A stretch of DNA of 43,547 bases from an uncultured beta proteobacterium (lineage in GTDB: Bacteria > Pseudomonadota > Gammaproteobacteria > Burkholderiales > Burkholderiaceae_C). Each line of letters starts with the position of its first letter. The first letter of the stretch is position 1. The stretch covers positions 1 through 43,547 of the forward strand of contig CAIMXF010000016.1 in the NCBI GenBank assembly GCA_903845345.1, given 5' to 3'. The notes under the pieces were generated by a model, which worked only from the letters and a program-made list of their open reading frames with translations, did no database searches and was not told the origin of the DNA. Shown piece by piece: positions 20,300-29,035 of this stretch. The translations under genes and the position numbers were made by a program.

Positions 20300-22792
20300 A
20301 TGAAAGCCCTCTTGTCCGCAGTACCGCACCTGGTATCAGGACTGGACCCGGGCGCGCCCGACGCCGCGGGGCCGGTGCGCGAGCATGAACGGCGCCTGGC
20401 GCAAATGGCGGTGCTCAACGTCATCGCCAGCGTGCTGCTCGCGCTTGCCGCAGGACAGGGCTTGGCCGCATGGACGGCCGTCATCGCCACGATGGGCTAC
20501 AGCTGGTGCGGGCAGGTCGTGTTCTTCGCGCTGGTGCGCAGCGGCTGGTCGAAGCGGCGTCCGGATCCCACGTTGTCGTTCGAGCAGTTGATGTTCGCCA
20601 TATCGGTGGTGGTGCTGTCCTACGGCCTGCTCGACATCGCGCGCGGCGCTGCGCTCGAACTCCTGTGCCTGCTGCTCGCATTCGGCATGGATCGCTTGTC
20701 CACGCGTCAGTTGCTGAAGGCCTCGATCTGCGCCGTCACGATGCTGGCGTTGACCTCGGTGGCGCGCATCGCGCTGGGGACGGGCGCCTTGCGCGTGCAC
20801 CTGGAGGTCTACAACCTGCTGATGGCTGCGGTACTGCTGCCCGTGGCCATCATCGCCGGTGGAGAGATCAGCCGGCTCCACAGACGTCAGGCGATCCAGC
20901 GCAGCGAGCTGGCCTCGACGCTGGGCAGGCTGACCGAACTGTCGCTTCGCGACGGATTGACCGGGCTGACGAACAGGCGCCATGTGCTGCGCATGATCGA
21001 GCAGACCCGTCAGCAGGTGGCGACGACGGGAAGCGGGTACTGCGTCGCGATGCTGGACATCGACTGGTTCAAGCGGGTCAATGACGGCTACGGGCACGCG
21101 GTGGGCGACCTGGTGCTCAAGGAGTTCGCGTCGCTGATGCGGTCGATCCTCGACAGTCGCTTCACGCTGGCGCGATGGGGCGGCGAAGAATTCCTGCTGC
21201 TGATGCCTGCCTGCAACCTTCTCGAGGCCCAGGCCGCGCTGTCCGCGTGCAGCCGGAGCGTGCAGGCGCACGACTGGTCTGCCCTGGCCGCCGGGCTGGC
21301 CATCACATTCTCGGCGGGCATCGCAGGAAGCCGGGACCACGAAACGATCGACGACACGCTGCAGCGTGCGGACCGGAGCCTGTACGTGGCCAAGGCCAAC
21401 GGCCGAAACCGCACCGAGGTCTGCGTCGAGGACAGCAGGCACACGAGCACCGCAGCGATGTCCGCTGCGCGGCCGCCTGCGGTTGCGCATGCCGCGCCAA
21501 CACCGCATCGGCCGCAGCACCAGGCGTCAGCCGGCGCCTTCCCGCACCGGCCCGTCGGCAGTGGCCGCGCGGCGGGCCATTTCGTCGAACGGCGCGCGGA
21601 GGATGGCCGGGCCGTCGACGCCGGCCGTCGTCCAGCCAACGTCGTTGCATGGCTGGTGGATGTCGTCACGAGCAGGTCGCCCGACATCCGCGAGAACCTC
21701 AGGTTGCCGCTGATCGCCTGCGTGCTGCACGCCGTCTGGTTGGCGGCTGTCTACTTCTATGCGATGCCGCATGGCGCGATCGATGCCCTGGCGGGGTGGT
21801 TCGTGATCGCCTATGAATCCGCCTGCGCGGTCGGCTTCTATGCAGCCATCCGCTCGGGCTGGTCGCGGCGATTCGCCGACGGCGGGCTCGTGCTCGCCCA
21901 GATGCTCGCGGCGAGCGCCATCGCTTCCTTCGGCTATGTCGCGGCGCCGGAACTCAGGCCGTCCATCCTGCACCTGCTGTGTGTGATACAGGTATTCGGC
22001 ATGGTGACGCTGCGCCCCGGCGAGACCAGGACCGCGGGCATGGTCGGCATCGTCCTGCTCGGCGCGGTCATCGCGTGGCTGACCTGGACAGCGCCCGCTG
22101 ACCTGAACGCGGAGATCTTGAAACTCGTGCTCGCCTGCACCGTCATCTTCCAGCTCTCGATCCTGTCGCATGTGTACAGCACCCTTCGCGAGCGCGTGCA
22201 CTCCGATCGCCTGCAACTCGAACAAGCCGTCGTGCAGGTCGAGGAGCAGGTGATGCGGGACCCGCTCACCGGACTGCTCAATCGCCGCTACATGGAGCAG
22301 GCCCTGGCCGCGCGCCATGCGGCGTGGCTCGCCGGCAACGGCGACTTCTGCCTGGGTATCCTCGATCTCGACCACTTCAAGACGATCAACGACGAGAAGG
22401 GTCATCACATCGGCGACGCGGTGCTTGTCGCGCTGGCCCAGGCCGCGGCACAGACGCTTCGCGACTCGGATCTCATCTGCCGCTGGGGCGGAGAGGAGTT
22501 CATATGCCTGCTGCAAGGCAGCGCGCCCGAGTCGGCGAGTCGCGCGACGCTGCGGCGGCTGCGCTCGGCATTTGCGCAGGCTTCTGCAAACGTCCCGGGC
22601 CTCGGCCAGACCGTGACGTTCTCGACCGGCTTCGCGCGCCCGCGCGACGGGGTGGCGCTCGAGGAACTGATCGCGCAAGCCGATCGTGCGCTCTATGACG
22701 CCAAGCGGGGCGGCCGCGATCGCGATGTTTTCGCCTACGAGCCGTCAGACCGCGCCGAGCGCGTTCCCGCCGCATCGATCGCGACGCGATGA
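20300..22792 (+). CDS. Tandem membrane diguanylate cyclase (two MASE-like/GGDEF modules)
   Basis: The 830-residue protein contains two complete modules. Module 1: membrane helices (35-190), GGDEF domain with RDGLTGLTNRRH, LDIDWFKRVNDGYGHAVGD and GGEEF 294-298. A Pro/Ala/Arg/His-rich linker (about 375-455) follows. Module 2: membrane helices (468-625), GGDEF domain with RDPLTGLLNRRY, LDLDHFKTINDEKGHHIGD and GGEEF 730-734. Both membrane parts share an RSGWS(K/R)R motif followed by a similar hydrophobic stretch, so the gene arose by duplication of a whole unit. Module 2 has the RxxD I-site (RDSD) and module 1 does not (DSRF). Two cyclases in one chain could form an intramolecular dimer. Divergent from the alkB-like gene. 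Confidence 0.93.
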   Translation: MKALLSAVPHLVSGLDPGAPDAAGPVREHERRLAQMAVLNVIASVLLALAAGQGLAAWTAVIATMGYSWCGQVVFFALVRSGWSKRRPDPTLSFEQLMFAISVVVLSYGLLDIARGAALELLCLLLAFGMDRLSTRQLLKASICAVTMLALTSVARIALGTGALRVHLEVYNLLMAAVLLPVAIIAGGEISRLHRRQAIQRSELASTLGRLTELSLRDGLTGLTNRRHVLRMIEQTRQQVATTGSGYCVAMLDIDWFKRVNDGYGHAVGDLVLKEFASLMRSILDSRFTLARWGGEEFLLLMPACNLLEAQAALSACSRSVQAHDWSALAAGLAITFSAGIAGSRDHETIDDTLQRADRSLYVAKANGRNRTEVCVEDSRHTSTAAMSAARPPAVAHAAPTPHRPQHQASAGAFPHRPVGSGRAAGHFVERRAEDGRAVDAGRRPANVVAWLVDVVTSRSPDIRENLRLPLIACVLHAVWLAAVYFYAMPHGAIDALAGWFVIAYESACAVGFYAAIRSGWSRRFADGGLVLAQMLAASAIASFGYVAAPELRPSILHLLCVIQVFGMVTLRPGETRTAGMVGIVLLGAVIAWLTWTAPADLNAEILKLVLACTVIFQLSILSHVYSTLRERVHSDRLQLEQAVVQVEEQVMRDPLTGLLNRRYMEQALAARHAAWLAGNGDFCLGILDLDHFKTINDEKGHHIGDAVLVALAQAAAQTLRDSDLICRWGGEEFICLLQGSAPESASRATLRRLRSAFAQASANVPGLGQTVTFSTGFARPRDGVALEELIAQADRALYDAKRGGRDRDVFAYEPSDRAERVPAASIATR

Positions 22793-22820
22793 CGGCCATG
22801 ATCACGCCGCCTGCCGACGC

Positions 22821-25472
22821 TCAGGCGACGCCCCGCACCGTGTTTCGGCCCGACTGCTTGGCTTCATAGAGCGCGCGATCCGCCAGTTCGACGACTTCCT
22901 GCCAGCCGGCGGCGGCCGGACGCAAGGGATCGCTCGGGAAACAGGCGAACCCGATGGACGCCGTGATGGCCAGCGATGCATCGCCCGCAACGAAAGGACT
23001 CGCGCAGACGACGCGCCGCAGCCGCTCGCCGAGCGCGGGGACGCGATTCCTGCTGACGCGTCGAGTCACGACCATGAATTCCTCGCCGCCCCAGCGCGCC
23101 AGGTAGTCGCCGTCGCGGCATGCCTGCACGAGCCGGTCCCGCATCTGAGCCAGCACGGCGTCTCCGACGGGATGGCCGTACGTGTCGTTGACCTGCTTGA
23201 AGTGGTCCAGGTCGATCATGAAGAACGCGAGGTCGTCCGAAACGGGCAGCGCCGGGCGCGCGTCCTCGTAGGCGCGCAGGCACAGTGCGATGTCAGCGTC
23301 AAGTTGCTGCAGCAGGAAGCGCCGGTTGCGCAATCCGGTCAGGGGATCGGTGAGACTCATTTCGGACAGCCGGGCATTGGCTTGTTCGAGCTGCTTGTAG
23401 GTGCGTGCGTTGCCCAGCGCGATGGCGCCGTAGGCGCTGAGCGTTCTCAGGACGAGCCGTTCTCGATGGCCATAGGCGTCGCCGCGCTCGGACTGCAGGG
23501 TCATGACGCCCAGAAGCCGTTCGCCCACCAACAGCGGCGAATACAACGCGCTGCGGGTATAGAGCGTCCCGGCCATGCGTTGGTCCTGCGCCGGCTCGTC
23601 GCTGCCCCGCGTGCGGAAGACTTCCTCGCGAGTGCGCGCGCACAGGGCGGTTCCGGCCTCCGGGTCGTCGATGCTCACGACGACGGGCACCAACAGCGGC
23701 AGGCCGTCTTCCACGCCATGCGCCAGTTCCAGGCGCAGCCCGTCTTCGCTCATGAGGAAGATGGCGAACGAACTCGCGTCGAGCAGGCCGCACAGGTGGC
23801 GGCCCAGGGCCTCGAAAATGCTTCGGTCGTCGAGATGCGCCGTCACTTCGCGACCGACGATGCCCAGCAGCGCGAGCGTGTCGCTGGTGCGTGTCAGGAC
23901 GTCGGCGCGCGCGGCCTGCTCGCGCGCCAGTTGCTGATGGTGCTCCATCAGCGTGCGCGCGCGTTGCACACGGTGGCGCACTTCCATGGCGATTGCCCGG
24001 TTGGCAGTCTGCTCGGTGTATTCGGCACGCCGCGCCGTCGCGGCGCGGCTCGAAAACCCGTAGGCGACCTCGAAGTCCTGCCGCCTGGCATGCGCTTGCG
24101 CCAACCCGCTCAACAGGTCGGAGCGGATCGGTAGCCCGGCAGCGGTCGCGACGTCCAGCGCGCGGTGGAGGAAATGGATTTCTCCGTCGGGCCAGGGGCT
24201 TTCGGGGACGGGTGCCGTGCTGCCTGGCGCGTAGGCGGACGCCATGACGAACAGGATCTCGGACTCGACGAGGGCGTTGCCCAGCAGACGCACCAGCGTC
24301 AGCGCAGACTGGCCGATTTCGAGTGCTCGCTCGTGCTGTCCCAGCGCGACGTACACCTCGACCTGCTGCCTCAGCGCGAGCACCTGATGGGTCGTGCTGC
24401 CGCTCGCAAGCGCGTGTTCCTCCTGCGCGCGGTAGGCTTGCAGCGCCTGTTCCAGGTTGCCGAGCGCGAATTCGACTTCGCCCAGAACTTGCAGCAGGAC
24501 CGTGTAGCTCGCGATCCGGGTGAGGCCGGCAAGCGCCTCCCTGGCTTCCAGGATCTGCTCGCGCGCAGCGTCGACATTGCCGAGCTCGCACAAGGTGTGG
24601 GCGCTCTGGACGAGGCAGATGCCGATGTGCCGGGGAACCCCGCGTTGCCGCGCACGCTCCAGTGTTTCGTCGATACGTTCCAGCGCGCCTGCATGGTCGA
24701 CCAGGTTGGACAACGCGCTGGCCGCGTTGCAGGCGCAGACGGTCGCTCGGCGTTCCTGCCCGACCCATCGGTAGGCATCGACGGCGATCGTCAGGGATTC
24801 CAGGCCGATGCGGTTGTCGCCGCGATTGATGGCCACGGTGCCGACGTAGTCGTGCACGACGGCCAGCAACGCGGCATCGTCGCCGAGCGCGCGCAGATCC
24901 GATCCTTGCCGAGCGGTATCGACGAGGCCCTTGTCGACGAACGACCGCCACCGTGCGTCGGCCGCGACGATGCTGGCCGATGCGGCGAAGATCGCCTCGA
25001 AACCGTCGAACAGGCGGGCGCGGGTGTCGTCGCCGACCACGCGTGCACGCACGGCCGCGGCACCCAGCAAGGCGGAACTGGCCTCGCGGTCGCCGGCGTC
25101 GTGTTCGACCAGCCCGGCCACGAACAGCGCATCGGCAACGCCGACGCCGTCACGGGCGGACTCGAACAGCGGCCTGGCGCGAGCCGCCTGGGACCGGGCA
25201 GCGTCCAGGCGCGACATCTGGAGGTCGACCTCGGCCATCACGAGCGCGAGACGGCCGGCGAAGGACTGCTGCACCGGCGACGGCGCCAGTGCGATTTCAG
25301 CGTCGAGAGACCGTGCCGACCGCTCCGCCGCGAGCGGAAAGCGTTGTCGGAGGTGCCATGCGATTTCGACGCGCAACGCCAGGCGCCGGTCGTCGTCGCG
25401 TGCGTCCGATCCGAGCTCGCTGCATTCGCGCTCGAGCGCCTCGAGCGCCTCGTCAGTGACCATGAACTTCAT
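22821..25472 (-). CDS. TPR-GAF-GGDEF diguanylate cyclase (cytoplasmic)
   Basis: This 883-residue protein has no signal peptide or membrane segment. Residues 20-500 are helical repeats of TPR type (for example ALQAYRAQEEHALASGSTTH, QVEVYVALGQHERALEIGQS). A coiled stretch (EVRHRVQRARTLMEHHQQLA) leads to a GAF-type domain (about 545-690) and a GGDEF domain with DPLTGLRNRRFL, MIDLDHFKQVNDTYGHPVGD and GGEEF 795-799. RDGD five residues upstream is an I-site. The first 500 residues resemble the sensory halves of SARP and LuxR-type regulators, which fits the adjacent SARP gene. The ATG at 25472 has TAGGAG upstream. It converges on the tandem cyclase with a 28-base gap. Confidence 0.93.
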   Translation of the reverse strand: MKFMVTDEALEALERECSELGSDARDDDRRLALRVEIAWHLRQRFPLAAERSARSLDAEIALAPSPVQQSFAGRLALVMAEVDLQMSRLDAARSQAARARPLFESARDGVGVADALFVAGLVEHDAGDREASSALLGAAAVRARVVGDDTRARLFDGFEAIFAASASIVAADARWRSFVDKGLVDTARQGSDLRALGDDAALLAVVHDYVGTVAINRGDNRIGLESLTIAVDAYRWVGQERRATVCACNAASALSNLVDHAGALERIDETLERARQRGVPRHIGICLVQSAHTLCELGNVDAAREQILEAREALAGLTRIASYTVLLQVLGEVEFALGNLEQALQAYRAQEEHALASGSTTHQVLALRQQVEVYVALGQHERALEIGQSALTLVRLLGNALVESEILFVMASAYAPGSTAPVPESPWPDGEIHFLHRALDVATAAGLPIRSDLLSGLAQAHARRQDFEVAYGFSSRAATARRAEYTEQTANRAIAMEVRHRVQRARTLMEHHQQLAREQAARADVLTRTSDTLALLGIVGREVTAHLDDRSIFEALGRHLCGLLDASSFAIFLMSEDGLRLELAHGVEDGLPLLVPVVVSIDDPEAGTALCARTREEVFRTRGSDEPAQDQRMAGTLYTRSALYSPLLVGERLLGVMTLQSERGDAYGHRERLVLRTLSAYGAIALGNARTYKQLEQANARLSEMSLTDPLTGLRNRRFLLQQLDADIALCLRAYEDARPALPVSDDLAFFMIDLDHFKQVNDTYGHPVGDAVLAQMRDRLVQACRDGDYLARWGGEEFMVVTRRVSRNRVPALGERLRRVVCASPFVAGDASLAITASIGFACFPSDPLRPAAAGWQEVVELADRALYEAKQSGRNTVRGVA

Positions 25473-25592
25473 TGATGGCTCCTAGAAGGGCGTCGGCGCC
25501 CGGGTGCCGCACCGCCGACACCCTTCGGCATTGCCCGGGAGGGACGCCGGCCGCCATCGCGCCGGCCATCCTGGCGATGATAGGTAAACGCG

Positions 25593-25614
25593 CCGGTGCG
25601 GTGCACCGCGCCGG
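25593..25614. promoter_or_regulatory. 22-bp palindrome in a divergent promoter region
   Basis: CCGG-T-GCGGTGCACCGC-G-CCGG is symmetric at 20 of 22 positions, with a perfect 12-bp core. It lies in the 285-base gap between the TPR-GAF-GGDEF gene and the first SARP-type gene, where an operator serving both directions would sit. Confidence 0.4.
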
Positions 25615-25757
25615 ACGGCAATCGACGAGAGTCGTCGGTTTCACAACGGTCGGGCTCGCCTGTGGCGCAAAGTGCAGCAAAGAATGATCGATCGCGAGGG
25701 TTCACAATCCACTGCACGCACAACGATCCTCCTGCAAGCATCGATTCACAGCTGCCG

Positions 25758-28700
25758 ATGAAACGTCCCAGCGCTGCCAATACGACCGTGGAGACCGCCC
25801 CGATCGAGATCCTGGTGCTGGGAGGATTCTCCGTGCGAGGGATCGGCGGGCAGGGCCTGGGCCAGATTGAAGGGCGCACCCACGTGCGGGCCCTGCTCGC
25901 CCTGCTTGCGGCACATCCTCAAGGCGTGCAGCGCGACGAGGTCGCCGACGTGCTCTGGCCCCGCCTGGGCGAGGCCGCGGCGCGAAATCGGCTGCATCAC
26001 ACCATGCATCTCGCGCGCCAGGCGCTCGGCGCGATCGCCTGGCCGGATGAGTGGCTCCAGCTGCAACAGGGTCGTGTCCAGCTGGATCCGCGGGTCGACT
26101 CGGACGCGCATCGGATCCTCCGCCTCGTGCAGCAGCCGCTGGAGGCCGCGTCGGAGGTGGATCTGCTCACCGCGCTGGACCAGTATCGCGGCGAGTGGGC
26201 GCCCGAAGTTGTCGCAGGAGGCCTCGGCCATACGGTGCGGCGCCAGTTCCAGGAAGCGCACGTCGCCTTGCTGAAGGAAGCCGCGCGCCGCCGCATCGCG
26301 GAGGGCGACGTCCCTGTGCGCAGGCAGTTCCTCGAACGCATCGTCGACATCCAGCCTGCCGACGAATGGGCCTACCAGCAGCTGATGCAACTCGATCTGG
26401 ATTCGGGCCGCCATCACGCCGCGCTGCGGCTTTTCGAGGCTGCCGGGCGCGCCCTCGGTCAAAAGCTGGGGCTTCGGCCATCGAAGGTGCTCGCCGACAT
26501 CGCCGCGGACGCGGCGGCGCGGATCGGCCCCGACGTGCGCCTGCACGATCGCCTCGCCGCGCCGGGTGAAATGCTGATCGACCGGGAACCGCTGATACGA
26601 GACATCTGCGCGGCACTGCGCAGCGGGCCCGGGGTGTGGAACGTGCACGGCCTGGGCGGAGTCGGCAAGACGGCGCTGATGCGCGAGGTGATGCGCCGCG
26701 CGGGGCCCACCCGTCCCGATGGCGTGATCTACGTGCCGTTGGGCGACGGCAAGGGCCCTTCCATCGCGCAGACGGTCTGCCTCGCCGCCGGCCTCGATCC
26801 CGAGAGCGAGCTCACCACCGAGGCCGCCTTCGCTTTGTTGCTGGCGTCGCGGGACATGCTGGTCGTGCTGGACGACCTCGATGAAAGACCCGAAGGCGCT
26901 TCGCTTCTCGCGGCCCTGCCCGCAGGCCTGCGATCGCGCGTGGTGGCGATCACGCGCGTTCCGGTGGCACTCGCCGAAGTGAACCACGTCGCCGTCCGCC
27001 CGCTGGGGGTTCCGGACGCTGACGCCCCGCTCGTCCAGGTACGGCTGTCGCCGGCGATCGCGTGCTATCGGCTGCGCCGGCCCGTCGCCGACGTCCATGA
27101 ATGGTCAGCCCAGCACTGGAGCGAAGTGATCGCCCTCGTGCGCAAGCTCGATGGCCTGCCCCTGGCCATCGAGCTGGCAGCGGCCCGCTCGGCCACGATG
27201 ACGGCCGGAGAGATCCTCGCGCAACTGGAGGCGAGCGCGGGCGACGATGAATCGCCAGGCTTGCACGACAGCAGTTACCTGCACGGACCGGTCGGTGCGG
27301 CCCTGGCGCTTTCGGTGCGGCTGCTCGGGCCGCACGCCCGCATCGTGCTGCATGGCTGCGCCGAACTGCCCGGCTGGTTCGCACCCGAAGATGCGATTGC
27401 CGTGTCGGAGGCGGCCGGACTCGGCAAGGGGCTCCCGCTCGCAGGCTGTCTCGATGAACTGGCAGATGCCGGGCTGCTCGAGCGTCGCGATGGCCGTTTC
27501 CGGATGCTGCATCTCACGCGCGATCACGCTCGCCGCGAGGCGGCGTACGCCGGGTTGTTGCCGGCCATCCGCCGCACCCGCATCGAGGCGATGGTGCAAC
27601 GCCTGCATCGCGAGGCCTGCGACATCGAATCGCCCGGATACACGCGCTGGATGGACACGCTCCTGGCCTGCCATGACGAGGCGCTGCCCCTGCTCGACGA
27701 GGTGGGCGCCGAGGACCCCGACTTGTTCCTCGGCTTACTGGTGCCGTTGATGCACTCGTGGGCGGTGCGCGGTCTGCTGACTCTCGGCTTGCGCTGGGCT
27801 CCGGTAGGCATCGCCGTGGCCGAAGCGGTCGGCGATCGCCAGGCGGCGGTCGGCGTTCGGATACTGACCGCGGCGTTGCTGATCGACGGCCGCCGTTTCG
27901 ACGAGGCGCTCACGTACTCGGGTGCCGCCCTGGCGGAGTTCGAATCCGGTGGCGGCGACGAGCTCTCGCCGGTCCTGCGGGCACACCTCGTGGCGCTGCA
28001 CGCCGAGGCCACGGCAGGCACGAGTCCGCTGGCTGTCGCACTCGGCGCCATCGATGCCGAACTGGCGGCGATGCAAGGTGCGGAGCAGCCGGGATGGTGG
28101 ACCTTGCAGGCAGCCAGGCTGGATCTGGGGCAAGCCATCGCGGTGGCGTCGATGCCCGGCGATCAGGCGCGCGTCTGGCCCGTCGATGCCTGGCGTGCAC
28201 GGTTGGCCGGGTCGCTGACCTGGTGCGATCTCCTGCTCGCACTCAGCGGTGGCGTACCGGGGATGGCGCCGCAGGAGCGGCTCGACCTCTGCGATGAACT
28301 GCTGGCCTGCGCACGGGAGCTGCGCGCGCCGCGTGCGACCCACGCCGCCTTGAGCCGTCGAGCGTGGGCGCAGATGGCATCGGGAAGGATCTCCGACGCC
28401 GAGGCGACCGTGATCGACTGGTACCGGCTCGCGCGAGCGGCGGGCCGCGACTCGGCGGCCACCTACGCCTGCCTGTGGCTCGCCGAGCTCTCGTGGCGGC
28501 GCGACGACGTGAACGGCTGTGCGCCCTGGATGGACGCCGCCAGGAAGCTTGTCGCTGACCTGCCGCACGCCAATTCCATGCGCATCAACGTCGCGCTTCA
28601 CGAGATCGTCATCGACGCGCTGCACGGCGCGCTGGCCGGCGGCATCGCGCGCTTCGTCGCATTGCCGGTCGATTTCATCGCCACCGCGCGTCGCACGGCA

Positions 28701-28967
28701 CTGGAACACGTGGTCGAGGCCGCCGCCTTGCTGGCCGCCCGATGCGGCCTGGCGCATCTGGCGACCACGCTCTCGCAGTCGCTCGGCGTGCTGTCGGACG
28801 CCAAGGACAACGTCGCGCTGGTGACCGACTTTCGGGCGCGCCATCTGACGAACGCTTCCCCCGTCCGGGAGGAGAGCCTGCTTGCCGCGGAACACGTCAT
28901 CGAACGCGCCCGGAGCGATCTGTTGACGCTGCATGAGTACTGGAGCGCCGCGCCTGCGGCCCGATGA
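25758..28967 (+). CDS. SARP/AfsR-type STAND regulator 1 (winged helix-BTAD-NB-ARC-TPR)
   Basis: This 1069-residue transcriptional regulator has an OmpR-like winged helix (IEILVLGGFSVRGIGG, then VQRDEVADVLWPRLGEAAAR, residues 16-95), a BTAD helical domain (about 100-255), and a STAND ATPase with Walker A GLGGVGKTALM near residue 300, Walker B MLVVLDDLDE near 375 and DGLPLAIELAAARS near 465. A long TPR-like C-terminal half follows. Such proteins are NTP-driven switches in which the repeats sense a signal. The family is best known in actinobacteria. The ATG at 25758 opens just before the domain, but no strong ribosome-binding site precedes it. Convergent with its paralogue. Confidence 0.9.
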   Translation: MKRPSAANTTVETAPIEILVLGGFSVRGIGGQGLGQIEGRTHVRALLALLAAHPQGVQRDEVADVLWPRLGEAAARNRLHHTMHLARQALGAIAWPDEWLQLQQGRVQLDPRVDSDAHRILRLVQQPLEAASEVDLLTALDQYRGEWAPEVVAGGLGHTVRRQFQEAHVALLKEAARRRIAEGDVPVRRQFLERIVDIQPADEWAYQQLMQLDLDSGRHHAALRLFEAAGRALGQKLGLRPSKVLADIAADAAARIGPDVRLHDRLAAPGEMLIDREPLIRDICAALRSGPGVWNVHGLGGVGKTALMREVMRRAGPTRPDGVIYVPLGDGKGPSIAQTVCLAAGLDPESELTTEAAFALLLASRDMLVVLDDLDERPEGASLLAALPAGLRSRVVAITRVPVALAEVNHVAVRPLGVPDADAPLVQVRLSPAIACYRLRRPVADVHEWSAQHWSEVIALVRKLDGLPLAIELAAARSATMTAGEILAQLEASAGDDESPGLHDSSYLHGPVGAALALSVRLLGPHARIVLHGCAELPGWFAPEDAIAVSEAAGLGKGLPLAGCLDELADAGLLERRDGRFRMLHLTRDHARREAAYAGLLPAIRRTRIEAMVQRLHREACDIESPGYTRWMDTLLACHDEALPLLDEVGAEDPDLFLGLLVPLMHSWAVRGLLTLGLRWAPVGIAVAEAVGDRQAAVGVRILTAALLIDGRRFDEALTYSGAALAEFESGGGDELSPVLRAHLVALHAEATAGTSPLAVALGAIDAELAAMQGAEQPGWWTLQAARLDLGQAIAVASMPGDQARVWPVDAWRARLAGSLTWCDLLLALSGGVPGMAPQERLDLCDELLACARELRAPRATHAALSRRAWAQMASGRISDAEATVIDWYRLARAAGRDSAATYACLWLAELSWRRDDVNGCAPWMDAARKLVADLPHANSMRINVALHEIVIDALHGALAGGIARFVALPVDFIATARRTALEHVVEAAALLAARCGLAHLATTLSQSLGVLSDAKDNVALVTDFRARHLTNASPVREESLLAAEHVIERARSDLLTLHEYWSAAPAAR

Positions 28968-29035
28968 GGGATGTCCGTCAGTTCATGAGGCCGCGTCCCG
29001 TGGACCTCGGCATCGTCGTGCGCAGGACGGCCTGG

